Of a DNA stretch of 64,000 nt, positions 27,401 through 34,743 are shown in pieces (within the stretch, counting starts at the first letter, position 1; each line of letters begins with the position of its first letter). The translations under genes were made by a program, and so were the position numbers. The notes below the pieces were generated by a model. The model saw nothing but the letters and a program-made list of their open reading frames with translations, made no database searches and was not told the DNA's origin. The stretch spans positions 3,621,501 through 3,685,500 of the forward strand of contig NZ_CP020370.1 in the NCBI RefSeq assembly GCF_002813775.1, read 5' to 3'. The DNA comes from Candidatus Thiodictyon syntrophicum (GTDB lineage: Bacteria > Pseudomonadota > Gammaproteobacteria > Chromatiales > Chromatiaceae).

Positions 27401-27907
27401 CGTATCGGCAATGGGTTGGGCCGGGGGACCGCTGAAGAACCCGTCCGGCAGATTGATGACGAAGCCGCCTTGGTTGTAGTAGCGCAACGCCAGCAGGAAC
27501 AGCATGAATCCGGAAAAAAAGACTGCCGCGAGCAGCAACAGCTTGACGCGCACGGCGTCCGCCTGGCTCGGCACCCAGCTCAGCGCCTGCGACAGATCGG
27601 CCAGATCGAGCCCCCCGAAGGTCAGGCCCATGATACCCAGGCCGATCAGGATACAGGTCGACGCAAACATGGTTGTGGACATCACCCAGTTGCGCAGCGT
27701 CGCGATCGCCAGCATGTCCTTGCCGTCGGCCCGCACACTCTCGACCCAGGCCCGGCGCAGCCGGTTGGAACGGCCCCGGTGGGTGCATTCGGGGTGGCGG
27801 CGAAAGACGCCGCTCGCATAGAGCTGGTAGCCGACCAGGAGCGCCAGGCCCAGGGCATCCAGACCCCAGACCCAGTGTAGCCGGGCGAATTCCAGGAGCG
27901 GCGTCAC
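24437..27907 (-). CDS. DUF599 domain fused to a P-type cation ATPase
   Basis: A 1156-residue protein. Residues 1-230 match DUF599 (HPECTHRGRSNRLRRAWVES, DMLAIATLRNWVMSTTMFAS), a four-helix membrane domain usually encoded as a stand-alone protein. Residues about 240-1130 are a P2-type ATPase: ESALTGES actuator loop, phosphorylated Asp in CTDKTGTLT, hinge MTGDGVND, and M4 IPEGLPAILTI. M6 reads WVNMVVAVTLSLALAFEP and lacks the Asp of Ca2+-pump site II, so the ion is uncertain. It starts with GTG at 27907, overlapping the entericidin stop by three bases (27905-27907 against 27904-27906, shared reading GTGA). Confidence 0.85.
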   Translation of the reverse strand: MTPLLEFARLHWVWGLDALGLALLVGYQLYASGVFRRHPECTHRGRSNRLRRAWVESVRADGKDMLAIATLRNWVMSTTMFASTCILIGLGIMGLTFGGLDLADLSQALSWVPSQADAVRVKLLLLAAVFFSGFMLFLLALRYYNQGGFVINLPDGFFSGPPAQPIADTLDRAGGYYNSGTRVFILALPFVLWLIGPDWFLGGVSIALLLLYRFDFHDERAPRRAPAVPLAGLGVGAPHALPVAEVFAALHSGPAGLATAEAAKRLAAVGPNRLQAAPKTGPILRFFKHFNDSLIYILLAGALVTALLGQWVDTGVILAVTLINAVIGFIQEGKAEQALAGIRTMLALRTHCRRDGQWVRLDAADLVPGDTVRLVAGDRVPADLRLSEAASLRIDESALTGESIPADKGTDPVDQSAGIGDRGGVAYAGTLVAGGSGLGVVTGTGARTELGRIGQLIAQVQTLDTPLTRQMAAFGRVLALVIVAMAAGMFLIGWQLHEFPLGDLAMAAIAFAVAAIPEGLPAILTITLALGVQRMAQRNAITRRLPAVETLGSVTVICTDKTGTLTRNEMTVRHVVTRVRQYQVSGIGYAPDGLVRHAGQTITLAETPDLLALIEVAALCNDAGIAEDDGHWKVIGEPTEGALCTLARKAGFTPGKARRLAVIPFDSTAKIMATLHQIPRTGLRLLVKGAPGPVLERCTSQRAADGRDEPLDTAYWVGQVDALGAQGLRVLAAAAGTPPDGKTDLSPADLDGGLVFLGLVGIVDPPRPEAVAAIAAFRQAGIRVKMITGDHPGTAIAIGREMGIGDGSRAVTGAELEAADDAALRQIVQNYDVFARTSPEHKLRLVQALQANGEVVAMTGDGVNDAPALKRADVGVAMGIKGTEATKEAAAIVLADDNFASIEHAVEQGRTIYDNLRKSIVFLLPTNGAQALVILVAVLFGLALPLAPVQILWVNMVVAVTLSLALAFEPAETGLMQRPPRRPDAPILGARLLWRIALVSLLIGGATIAVFLFERGQGLAMASAQTMAVTTLVLAQAGFLFNCRSLTESSLRPRLWFTNPAVWLSVGLLIVLQGLFVYVPVMNLWFHTAPLAAREWLLPIGVGLAIFLLVEVEKALARWLAPSPPPTARFITRLPGNGTGEASSRHELNYLKASHP

Positions 27908-28047
27908 ATCTCGCTCTTGACATGATTGGCCGTATTGGTCACGGCCTGGCCGCCGCGTTGGATATCCCTGCCGGCGCCCGCCATGGTATTGCAGCCGAGC
28001 AACCCGCCGACCGCGATCAGCAACATCAGCATCAGGAGCTTGTTCAT
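27904..28047 (-). CDS. Entericidin-family lipoprotein
   Basis: A 47-residue peptide: MNKLLMLMLLIAVGGLLGCN signal with lipobox (LLGC at 16-19), then TMAGAGRDIQRGGQAVTNTA, typical of entericidin A/B (EcnAB). These small outer-membrane lipoproteins are linked to envelope stress. A GAGG site lies about 8 bases upstream of the ATG at 28047. The stop overlaps the start of the DUF599-ATPase gene, so the two are translationally coupled. Confidence 0.8.
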   Translation of the reverse strand: MNKLLMLMLLIAVGGLLGCNTMAGAGRDIQRGGQAVTNTANHVKSEM

Positions 28048-28179
28048 AACCATTACCTCTTTCTTGCAGTCAGTGGCCGGGAGGGAGCGGGAAGGCCATC
28101 CGGGCCCCTCAATGAAGCGCCGGATGGTCCGACCTCGCGCCGACGCCGGTCGGCGATGACGGCTCTAACCCCCCACCCA

Positions 28180-28461
28180 TTAACGGGTGTAGTAGGTGGA
28201 GTCTCGCGACACGGTGGTCGTTCTGGTCGCGCGCCCCGGCGCGCTCGTCACGGTTTCGGTGGTCCTGGTTACCGGACGGGCCGCGGGCATGATCAGGGTT
28301 TCAGTGGTCCCCGAACGGGCCGGGGTCACGATCACCTGATCGACGCTGGTCCGCCCGGTCTGTCCGGTCGGACCCTGAACCCCCGAGGGCCCTTGCGGTC
28401 CGGTACAGGCGCACACACCGAGTGCCGCCACTAACGCGACCGACAATGTTTGATAGTTCAT
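28180..28461 (-). CDS. Collagen-like lipoprotein
   Basis: A 93-residue protein with signal and lipobox (ALGVCAC near 14-20). Gly-X-Y triplets follow (GPQGPSGVQGPTGQTG), then a Thr/Arg-rich tail with repeated TRTTETVT and TRTTTVSRDST. A second collagen-like lipoprotein lies at 29946. Function unknown; the Gly-X-Y run is too short for a stable triple helix on its own. Confidence 0.65.
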   Translation of the reverse strand: MNYQTLSVALVAALGVCACTGPQGPSGVQGPTGQTGRTSVDQVIVTPARSGTTETLIMPAARPVTRTTETVTSAPGRATRTTTVSRDSTYYTR

Positions 28462-28655
28462 GATTTAACTCTTCTTGTGGCAGAAAGTTCGGCGCGCCGT
28501 TGCAGGCGGACCGGAGCAGGGTCACCGACGCCGACGGTTACCCGCGGCACAGGCCTCGCCGGGCGCTGCATCGTGATATCAGCAAGCATAGGCCGCAGCC
28601 CCCCTGGCGTCGGTGCGCCAGCGTACAAAGGCGGCGGGCGCGACCTGACGGACCC

Positions 28656-28832
28656 TTACTTGGCTGCCTTGAGGTCTTCCTTCAGGTCGGCAGCGCCGGC
28701 CCCGACCTTGCCCTTGTTCTTTTGGATATTTCCCTCGACTTCCAGGTCCTTGTTGCCGACCACGTGGCCGGCGACTTCCTTGATCTTGCCCTTCGCCTCT
28801 TCGACGCGGCCTTTCACTTGCTCTTTGTTCAT
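28656..28832 (-). CDS. CsbD-family stress protein
   Basis: A 58-residue protein starting MNKEQVKGRVEEAKGKIKEV, the CsbD family signature, with the second repeat GNIQKNKGKVGAGAADLKED. CsbD proteins are small, hydrophilic and induced by general stress. Part of the DUF2892, P-ATPase, entericidin, CsbD stress cluster on the minus strand. Confidence 0.85.
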   Translation of the reverse strand: MNKEQVKGRVEEAKGKIKEVAGHVVGNKDLEVEGNIQKNKGKVGAGAADLKEDLKAAK

Positions 28833-29234
28833 GACAATCTCCTGCTGGGACGTTTAAGCCATGACCACGCTGGTCATGACCCGGGCGAGGAATGATCGAT
28901 TCCATCGCTACAGCGGCACTCTAGGGCTCATTGCGAATACCGTCGGTGCGGTGGCGAACCCTGGTGACTGCCCGCGGTGGCCTTGGTCCCATACCCGGCC
29001 ACGCGGCATCTTAGGCGGCGTCCGGTCCGCGTAGCGGACCCTACGGCGTTCATCCGTGTGCCAACGTACCGACGGCGACGCGCGCGGGCCTTATCGTACT
29101 CATCAGGGTTGCGATTCGGCCTGTTCTGCCTTGCGTGCCATCAGCGCAGCAGCGCGACACGGCCTGGACGCCCGGCATCCCGATATTGTCGGGCAACCCT
29201 TCATCTCCTCACCCACCACCGACCGGTACCGCAT
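28833..29234. other. Intergenic, with a GGTCCGC..GCGGACC palindrome
   Basis: No convincing gene. A palindrome of the 1486 family (GGTCCGCGTAGCGGACCCTA) lies at about 29023-29042. The gap separates minus-strand stress genes from plus-strand ones and should hold divergent promoters. Confidence 0.5.
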
Positions 29235-29846
29235 ATGAAAAATCTTCAAATGTCCGCCATCGCGCTTGCCATCGGCTTTGTCGTCAGCGCCGGCGTGTCG
29301 GCGCAAGCACTGACGAAGGACCAGTACAAGGCCGGCGAGGCCCGCATCGCGGAGCAATACACGGCCGACAAGGTCAAGTGTGAAGCCCTGTCGGGGAACG
29401 CCAAGGACATCTGCTTCGCCCAGGCCAAGGGCAAAGAAAAGGTCGCGGAGGCCGAGCTCGAGGCCAGTTATGAACCCACCGCCAAGCACCGCTACGACCT
29501 GCTGGTGACCAAGGCGAAGGCCGACTACGCGATCGCCAATCAAAAGTGCGATGACCGGACCGGCAATGACCAGGAGGTCTGCGTGAAGGAGGCCAAGGCG
29601 GTCGAAACCCGTATCCGGGCCGACGCCGAGGCGCAATTGAAGATCTGGGAGGCGGACCAGACGGCGATCGAAAAGACTGCCGCAACGGAAACCAAGGCGA
29701 AGGAGGAAGGCACCGCGGCCCGCCAGAATGCAACGGCGGAAAAGCGTGAGGCGAATTACGCGGTGGCTCAGGCCAAGTGCGGCGCCTTGACGGGTGCCGA
29801 CAGCGATCGTTGCCTGCAGGATGCCAAGACGAAATACGGCATGTAA
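29235..29846 (+). CDS. Periplasmic Cys-pair repeat protein
   Basis: A 203-residue protein with a cleavable signal (MKNLQMSAIALAIGFVVSAG, cleavage near VSA-QA). A repeat of the form KC(E/D/G)xLTGNxxDxCxxxAK occurs three times (KCEALSGNAKDICFAQAK, KCDDRTGNDQEVCVKEAK, KCGALTGADSDRCLQDAK). Each probably holds a disulfide. Charged helices rich in Ala/Lys/Glu lie between them. The start at 29235 is the only one preceding a signal peptide. No named family is assigned. Confidence 0.7.
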   Translation: MKNLQMSAIALAIGFVVSAGVSAQALTKDQYKAGEARIAEQYTADKVKCEALSGNAKDICFAQAKGKEKVAEAELEASYEPTAKHRYDLLVTKAKADYAIANQKCDDRTGNDQEVCVKEAKAVETRIRADAEAQLKIWEADQTAIEKTAATETKAKEEGTAARQNATAEKREANYAVAQAKCGALTGADSDRCLQDAKTKYGM

Positions 29847-29945
29847 TCAGGCCCGGCGGGCAGGGAAGGCCCAGTTCAATCGCGTCGCTGCACGGGCACC
29901 CCGGTGCCGCCGCCGCGACGACCTTTCAAACCTGGAGAATATCTC

Positions 29946-30158
29946 ATGAATCGTTCGATACTGTTGGCCGCGCTACTTGCCGGCTTGACCCTGGCCGCCT
30001 GTGAAAAGACCCCCACCGTGGTCAATGTCCCCGCCGCGGCGCCCGGCCCCGCCGGCCCGCAGGGCGCCACCGGCGATCAAGGCGCCAAGGGTACGGCCGG
30101 CCGCCAGGGCGAGACCGGCAAGTCCGGTGAAAGCGCCCCGGCCGAGCCTGCCAAGTAA
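29946..30158 (+). CDS. Collagen-like lipoprotein
   Basis: A 70-residue protein: signal and lipobox (LTLAAC near 14-19), then GPAGPQGATGDQGAKGTAGR and more Gly-X-Y triplets to the end (AEPAK). GGAGAATATCTC before the ATG gives a plausible ribosome binding site. Similar design to the protein at 28180-28461, on the opposite strand. Confidence 0.65.
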   Translation: MNRSILLAALLAGLTLAACEKTPTVVNVPAAAPGPAGPQGATGDQGAKGTAGRQGETGKSGESAPAEPAK

Positions 30159-30416
30159 TTGTCTGGAAGGCGCGGACCGATGGTCGCCGGGAAGTAGCCG
30201 GCAACCAGGGACCGCGCTGCGACCCCGCACGAGGCCTGGTTCGGCTTCGTCGCGGGGCCCTTCACCGCCGATATCGCCCAAGCAAACGGGCGTCCGGCTG
30301 ATCGGTTCGATGCTGCACAGACCGCAACGGCCCCCGACGCTACCCTTACTACTTCGGGTCGCGCCATGCCGCGACCGTCGGCAGCTTCAAAATCAATGAA
30401 TTGTAGGCGAACCATC
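30159..30416. other. Intergenic stretch, nothing recognised
   Basis: No frame with coding character and no clear repeat. Confidence 0.35.
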
Positions 30417-30707
30417 ATGCGTTCAGGAACCTCCAAGGCCCCACTCGTGCGGGGAAATCTCCTGCCGCACAGCCCGCTTGGTGCGGCAGTGGCGCAGCGT
30501 GCCCTGCAGGTTGGCGAGCTGGTCGTCAGACGCAGACGCACCGCGCTGGACTACCGGCGGGAGCAAAGCGAGGACCTGCGCATTGCGCTCGCGCACCTCG
30601 ATGATGAATTGGCCCGGTACAATATCAATATCCCCGCTATTCAAAGACTAACCAAGCGGCAGTCGCAGGCAGCGTCGACCAGGCATGGGCAAGGAACGGT
30701 TAACTAA
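30417..30707 (+). CDS. Hypothetical small basic protein
   Basis: A possible 96-residue protein from the ATG at 30417. The middle is helical and charged (LDYRREQSEDLRIALAHLDD), the rest basic. No family or clear ribosome binding site is seen, and the opposite strand is also open over much of the span, so this is a tentative call. Confidence 0.35.
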   Translation: MRSGTSKAPLVRGNLLPHSPLGAAVAQRALQVGELVVRRRRTALDYRREQSEDLRIALAHLDDELARYNINIPAIQRLTKRQSQAASTRHGQGTVN

Positions 30708-30742
30708 TAAGTTCAAGAAGTCCTTTAGCGCACGCTTTTCGC

Positions 30743-30880
30743 GTCGTTGTCGCTGTCGTTGTCGTTGTCGTTGTCGTTGTCGTAATCGAGGTTATCGTAA
30801 TGGACCGGATTCTCTCGCACCCTAAATCGCATCGGTTCTCCGATTTCGACAACGATTACGACAACGACAACGACAACGAC
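30743..30880. repeat. (GTTGTC)n-ended inverted element, copy 2
   Basis: Left arm of GTTGTC hexamers ending GTAATCGAGGTTATCG, core GGATTCTCTCGCACCCTAAA, right arm of GACAAC hexamers. It is in the same orientation as copy 1 and ends 50 bases before the outer-membrane factor gene. Confidence 0.85.
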
Positions 30881-30930
30881 GCCGATTAGATTTGCGTTCT
30901 TGACTCGATACTGAGCGCCGCCAGGACCCG

Positions 30931-32316
30931 ATGCATCCAATCGTAAACCCCGGCCTCGCGGGCGCCCTGCTGCTCGCACTATGCGGTTGCGCGACGGTTG
31001 GGGTACCGCCCGGCGCCGCGGTCGCGGTACCGGCCGCCTGGTCCGGCGACCCGGCCGCGGTTCGGACCGGCGGAACATCGCTCGCGCACTGGTGGTCGCG
31101 CTTCGACGACCCGCTGCTTAGCACCCTCGTGACGGACGCCCTGCGGGCGAACACCGATGTCCAAGGGGCCCAGGCGGCGCTGCGGCAGGCCCGGGCGCTG
31201 CGCGATGTCGCGGCGGGCGCGCTGTGGCCCACGGTGGACGGCGCGGCCTCGGCCCAGCACGGCAATGTCGGCGGCAAGAGTACCGGCGAGCGATTCCAGG
31301 TCGGACTGGACGCGAGTTGGGAGCTCGACATCTTCGGCGTCAACCGCAGTGCCCTGGCGGCCGCCGCGGCGACTGCCCGCGCCAGTGCCGCGAGCCTGGG
31401 CGACGTGCAGGTGTCGATCGCCGCGGAGGTGGCGCTCGCCTACATCCAACTGCGTAACGCCCAAGCCCTGCTCGCGATTGCGGATGACAACCTGGCGACC
31501 CAACGCGAGACCCTGCAGATCACGCGCTGGCGCCTGCAGGCCGGTTTGACCACCTCGCTGGAGGCCGAGCAGGCGCTCACCCAGACCGAGCAGACCAGCG
31601 CCCTCGTGCCGACCATCCAGACCGGCATCGCACAGTCCCGGTACGCTCTGGCGGTGCTGACCGGCCGCCCGCCCGCGGCCTTGGCAGCGGTGCTGGCCGC
31701 GGTGGGTCCGGTGCCGCAGGCCGCGCCGGGCCTGGTCCTGAGCTTTCCGGCCGAAACCCTGCGGCAAAGGCCCGATGTCCGGGCCGCGGAGGAGGCGATG
31801 CGCTCGGCCATGGCGCGGGTGGCGCAGGCCAACGCGGCGCGCGCGCCCAACTTCACGATCAGCGGCTCGCTGGGGCTCGACGCCCTGACCCTGGCCGGGC
31901 TGACCCATGGCGCCTCGGTGGTCAGCGTACTGCTGGCCGCCGTGACCCTGCCGATCTTCGACGGCGGGACCCTGCGCGCCCAGGTGCGGGCCCAGCAGGC
32001 GGCGCTGGATCAGGCGGGTTCGACCTACAAGGCGGCGGTGCTCAACGCACTCAAGGACGTGGAGGACGCGCTGGTCGCGCTCGCTGGTGATCGCGAGCGC
32101 CTGACCCACCTGCAACTCGCCGCGGCGGCGGCCGGCAACGCCGCGCTGCTGGCGCGCCAGCGCTATAGCGGCGGGGTGGTCGACTTCCAGACCGTACTCG
32201 ACACCCAGCGCACCCAGCTCACGGCCCAGGAAGGCCTGGCCGCAGGCGGGGCGGATCTCAGCGCCGACCATGTTCGCCTGTACAAGGCGCTCGGCGGCGG
32301 TTGGCAGCCAGACTGA
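30931..32316 (+). CDS. NodT-family outer-membrane efflux lipoprotein
   Basis: A 461-residue protein with signal and lipobox (LLALCGCA near 14-21). Two repeats of the TolC-like outer membrane factor fold follow: WWSRFDDPLLSTLVTDAL at about 52-69 and RPDVRAAEEAMRSAMARVAQ at about 284-303. It also has the conserved QLAEEVALAYI-like segment (SIAAEVALAYIQLRN). It should form the outer-membrane channel for the adaptor and MacB-type ABC transporter encoded next. The last ~25 residues are a short tail. Confidence 0.88.
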   Translation: MHPIVNPGLAGALLLALCGCATVGVPPGAAVAVPAAWSGDPAAVRTGGTSLAHWWSRFDDPLLSTLVTDALRANTDVQGAQAALRQARALRDVAAGALWPTVDGAASAQHGNVGGKSTGERFQVGLDASWELDIFGVNRSALAAAAATARASAASLGDVQVSIAAEVALAYIQLRNAQALLAIADDNLATQRETLQITRWRLQAGLTTSLEAEQALTQTEQTSALVPTIQTGIAQSRYALAVLTGRPPAALAAVLAAVGPVPQAAPGLVLSFPAETLRQRPDVRAAEEAMRSAMARVAQANAARAPNFTISGSLGLDALTLAGLTHGASVVSVLLAAVTLPIFDGGTLRAQVRAQQAALDQAGSTYKAAVLNALKDVEDALVALAGDRERLTHLQLAAAAAGNAALLARQRYSGGVVDFQTVLDTQRTQLTAQEGLAAGGADLSADHVRLYKALGGGWQPD

Positions 32317-32348
32317 CGGTCAGAGAGACAAGCGAAACACAGGCACAA

Positions 32349-32460
32349 TCGTTGTCGTTGTCGTAATCGTTGTCGCAATCGGAAAAGCGAAGCGATTTGG
32401 GGTGCGAGAGAATCCGGGGCACGACGATAAGCTCGATTACGACAACGACAACGACAACGG
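32349..32460. repeat. (GTTGTC)n-ended inverted element, copy 3 (inverted)
   Basis: The same element as at 21063 and 30743 but reversed: the core reads TTGGGGTGCGAGAGAATCC. It occupies most of the gap between the efflux channel and adaptor genes and ends 26 bases before the adaptor ATG. Confidence 0.85.
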
Positions 32461-32486
32461 CGCAAGCCGGACCCCAGGCCCCGATC

Positions 32487-33842
32487 ATGAACACCCCTCC
32501 CCCATCCACCAGCGTCATGCCGCCGCTCGGCCCGGACCGCGAAAGCGAATCCGCGATCGACCTCGCCACCCTGCTCGACGAGCCCGCGGCGCCGCCCTGG
32601 TACCGCCGCCGCGCGCTTTGGGCCGGCGTCCTGTTGCTCGCCCTGGCGGGCGCCGGGGTCTGGTATTGGCAGGCGCACAAGGAGGCGAGCGCGGCCCCCG
32701 GTTACACCACTGAGCCGGTCACGCGCGGTAACCTGACGCTGACCGTCACCGCCAACGGCACCCTGCAGCCGACCCGCTCGATCAACATCGGCAGCGAACT
32801 CTCGGGCACCGTTCTCAAGGTCAATGTCGATGTCAATGACCAGGTCAAGAAGGGCCAGGTGCTGGTCGAACTGGACACCGCCAAGGCCCGGGACCAGGTC
32901 CTGCGCGCGCGGGCCGCGCTGGCCGTGACGATTGCGAAGGTCGCGCAGACGGCGGCGACAGTGAAGGAGGCACAGGCGAGCCTGACCCGACTTCAGGAGG
33001 TCGCCCGGCTGTCCGGCGGCAAGGTGCCGTCCAAGACCGAACTGGAGGTCGCCCAGGCGACCCTGGAGCGGGCGCTCGCCGACGCCGCCAGCGCCCGCGC
33101 CAGTGTCGATGACGCCCAGGCGGCCCTGTCTACCGACGGCATCAATCTGTCGAAGGCATCCATCAGAGCCCCGACCGACGGCGTGGTGCTGACGCGCAAC
33201 GTCGACCCCGGCAACGCCGTGGCCGCCTCGCTCCAGGCCGTCACCCTGTTCACCCTGGCCGAGGACCTGGCGCAACTGCGCCTTCAGGTCTATGTCGACG
33301 AGGCCGACGTGGGTTCGGTCAAGGTGAACCAGGACGCCACCTTCACCGTCAGTGCCTACCCGACGCGCAAGTATCCGGCGCGGATCACCCGCGTCGCCTT
33401 CGGCTCGACCATCACCGACAATGTCGTCACCTATCTCACCTATCTGGCGGTGGACAACGCCGATCTCAGCCTGCGCCCGGGCATGACGGCCACCGCCACC
33501 ATCACCGCGACCGAGCGTAACGACGTGCTGCTGGTACCCAACAGCGCGCTGCGCTTCACCCCGACCGCCGCGGGTGCCGGCCGGGCCGCGCCTGCTACCG
33601 GCATTGTCGCCAGCCTGATCCCGCGCGGACCGGCCAGGACCGCCCGCAAGTCCGCGGCGCTCGGCGCCAGCACCGCCGCGGCCCGCCAGGTCTGGGTGCT
33701 GCCGTCCGGCGGCGACGGCACCGCCGTGGCGGTGGCGGTGACGCCGGGCATCAGCAACGGCCGCCTGACCGAGATCACCGGGGGTGACCTGCAGGCCGGG
33801 ATGCAGGTAATCACCGACCAGAAGGCGGTGACCGCGAAATGA
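32487..33842 (+). CDS. MacA-like periplasmic adaptor protein
   Basis: A 451-residue protein with an N-terminal cytosolic tail, one anchor (about 40-58, LWAGVLLLALAGAGVWYW) and adaptor domains. The first lipoyl half is GSELSGTVLKVNVDVNDQVK, then a coiled-coil hairpin, then IRAPTDGVVLTRNVDPGNAV. A beta-barrel and membrane-proximal region end the protein. An Ala-rich insert at about 355-400 is unusual. I start at the ATG at 32487 because the upstream frame is repeat-encoded Thr tracts. Its stop overlaps the next gene. Confidence 0.87.
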   Translation: MNTPPPSTSVMPPLGPDRESESAIDLATLLDEPAAPPWYRRRALWAGVLLLALAGAGVWYWQAHKEASAAPGYTTEPVTRGNLTLTVTANGTLQPTRSINIGSELSGTVLKVNVDVNDQVKKGQVLVELDTAKARDQVLRARAALAVTIAKVAQTAATVKEAQASLTRLQEVARLSGGKVPSKTELEVAQATLERALADAASARASVDDAQAALSTDGINLSKASIRAPTDGVVLTRNVDPGNAVAASLQAVTLFTLAEDLAQLRLQVYVDEADVGSVKVNQDATFTVSAYPTRKYPARITRVAFGSTITDNVVTYLTYLAVDNADLSLRPGMTATATITATERNDVLLVPNSALRFTPTAAGAGRAAPATGIVASLIPRGPARTARKSAALGASTAAARQVWVLPSGGDGTAVAVAVTPGISNGRLTEITGGDLQAGMQVITDQKAVTAK

Positions 33843-34636
33843 GCGCGTCACCAGGACCGGCACGCACCGCGGCCCCGATCGCCGCCGGCGCCCCGCTGAT
33901 CCACCTGCGCGGCGTGACCAAGGTCTACGGGACCGGCGCGGTCGCGCTGCTGGCGCTCAAGGGCATCACACTCGACATCCGGGCCGGCGAGTTCGTCGCG
34001 ATCATGGGGCCCAGCGGGTCGGGCAAGTCGACCGCGATGAACATCCTGGGTTGTCTGGACACCCCCAGTTCCGGCCAATACCTGTTCCTGGGCGCCCATG
34101 TCGAGGACCTGTCGCGCGACCAGCGGGCGCGGCTGCGCCGCCGCTACCTGGGCTTCGTGTTCCAGGGCTTCAACCTGCTGGCGCGCACCTCGGCGCAGGA
34201 GAACGTGGAACTGCCGCTGGTCTATCGCGGCGACAGCGCCGCGGTGCGCCACGCGGCCGCCGCCCGGGCCCTGCGCTCCGTCGGCCTGGGCGGCTGGGAG
34301 CACCACACCCCGGCGGAACTCTCCGGCGGGCAGCAGCAGCGCGTCGCCATCGCCCGCGCCATCGTCACCGAACCGGCCGTGCTCCTGGCCGACGAACCCA
34401 CCGGCAACCTCGACACCCAGCGCAGCCAGGAGATCATGGACCTGCTGCGCGCCCTGAACACGGACCACGGCATCACGGTCCTGATGGTCACGCACGAGCC
34501 CGACATGGCCGCCTATGCGCGGCGCCTGGTGCACTTCGTCGATGGGCGGATCGACAGTGATGCACCCAACCCGCACCCGGTCGCACCGAACCCATCACCC
34601 CGGAAAGAGCAGTCATCCACAGATGAACACAGATGA
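33839..34636 (+). CDS. MacB/LolD-type ABC transporter ATPase
   Basis: A 265-residue ATPase: Walker A GPSGSGKST near residue 59, Q-loop FQGFNLL, signature LSGGQQQRVA near 162, and Walker B VLLADEPTGNLD near 182. It pairs with the permease that follows to form a MacB-type complex with the upstream adaptor and channel. The last residues (SSTDEHR) are encoded by the CACAGATGAACAC repeat at 34616, so the true C-terminus may have been altered by it. Confidence 0.92.
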   Translation: MSASPGPARTAAPIAAGAPLIHLRGVTKVYGTGAVALLALKGITLDIRAGEFVAIMGPSGSGKSTAMNILGCLDTPSSGQYLFLGAHVEDLSRDQRARLRRRYLGFVFQGFNLLARTSAQENVELPLVYRGDSAAVRHAAAARALRSVGLGGWEHHTPAELSGGQQQRVAIARAIVTEPAVLLADEPTGNLDTQRSQEIMDLLRALNTDHGITVLMVTHEPDMAAYARRLVHFVDGRIDSDAPNPHPVAPNPSPRKEQSSTDEHR

Positions 34637-34715
34637 ACACCGATTCTTCGGTGACTTAGAGATAAGCGCATGACAGTTCAAACGACATCTGTGTTCATCT
34701 GTGTCCATCTGTGGA
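34616..34715. repeat. Inverted repeat CCACAGATGAACACAGATGA between ATPase and permease genes
   Basis: Arms 34616-34640 and 34691-34715 are reverse complements with few mismatches. The left arm lies in the end of the ATPase gene and the right arm in the spacer before the permease. The motif CATCTGTGTTCATCTGTGGA is a widespread bacterial intergenic repeat. Confidence 0.8.
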
Positions 34716-34743
34716 TCTTGGAATCACCGCAGGCGCGCCGCTG

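Noticed and set aside
26543-27880. Long plus-strand reading frame of about 445 codons opposite the P-type ATPase
   Set aside because: It is antisense to a well-defined ATPase with all motifs; Gln/Arg/Gly-rich composition is typical of a GC-rich shadow frame.
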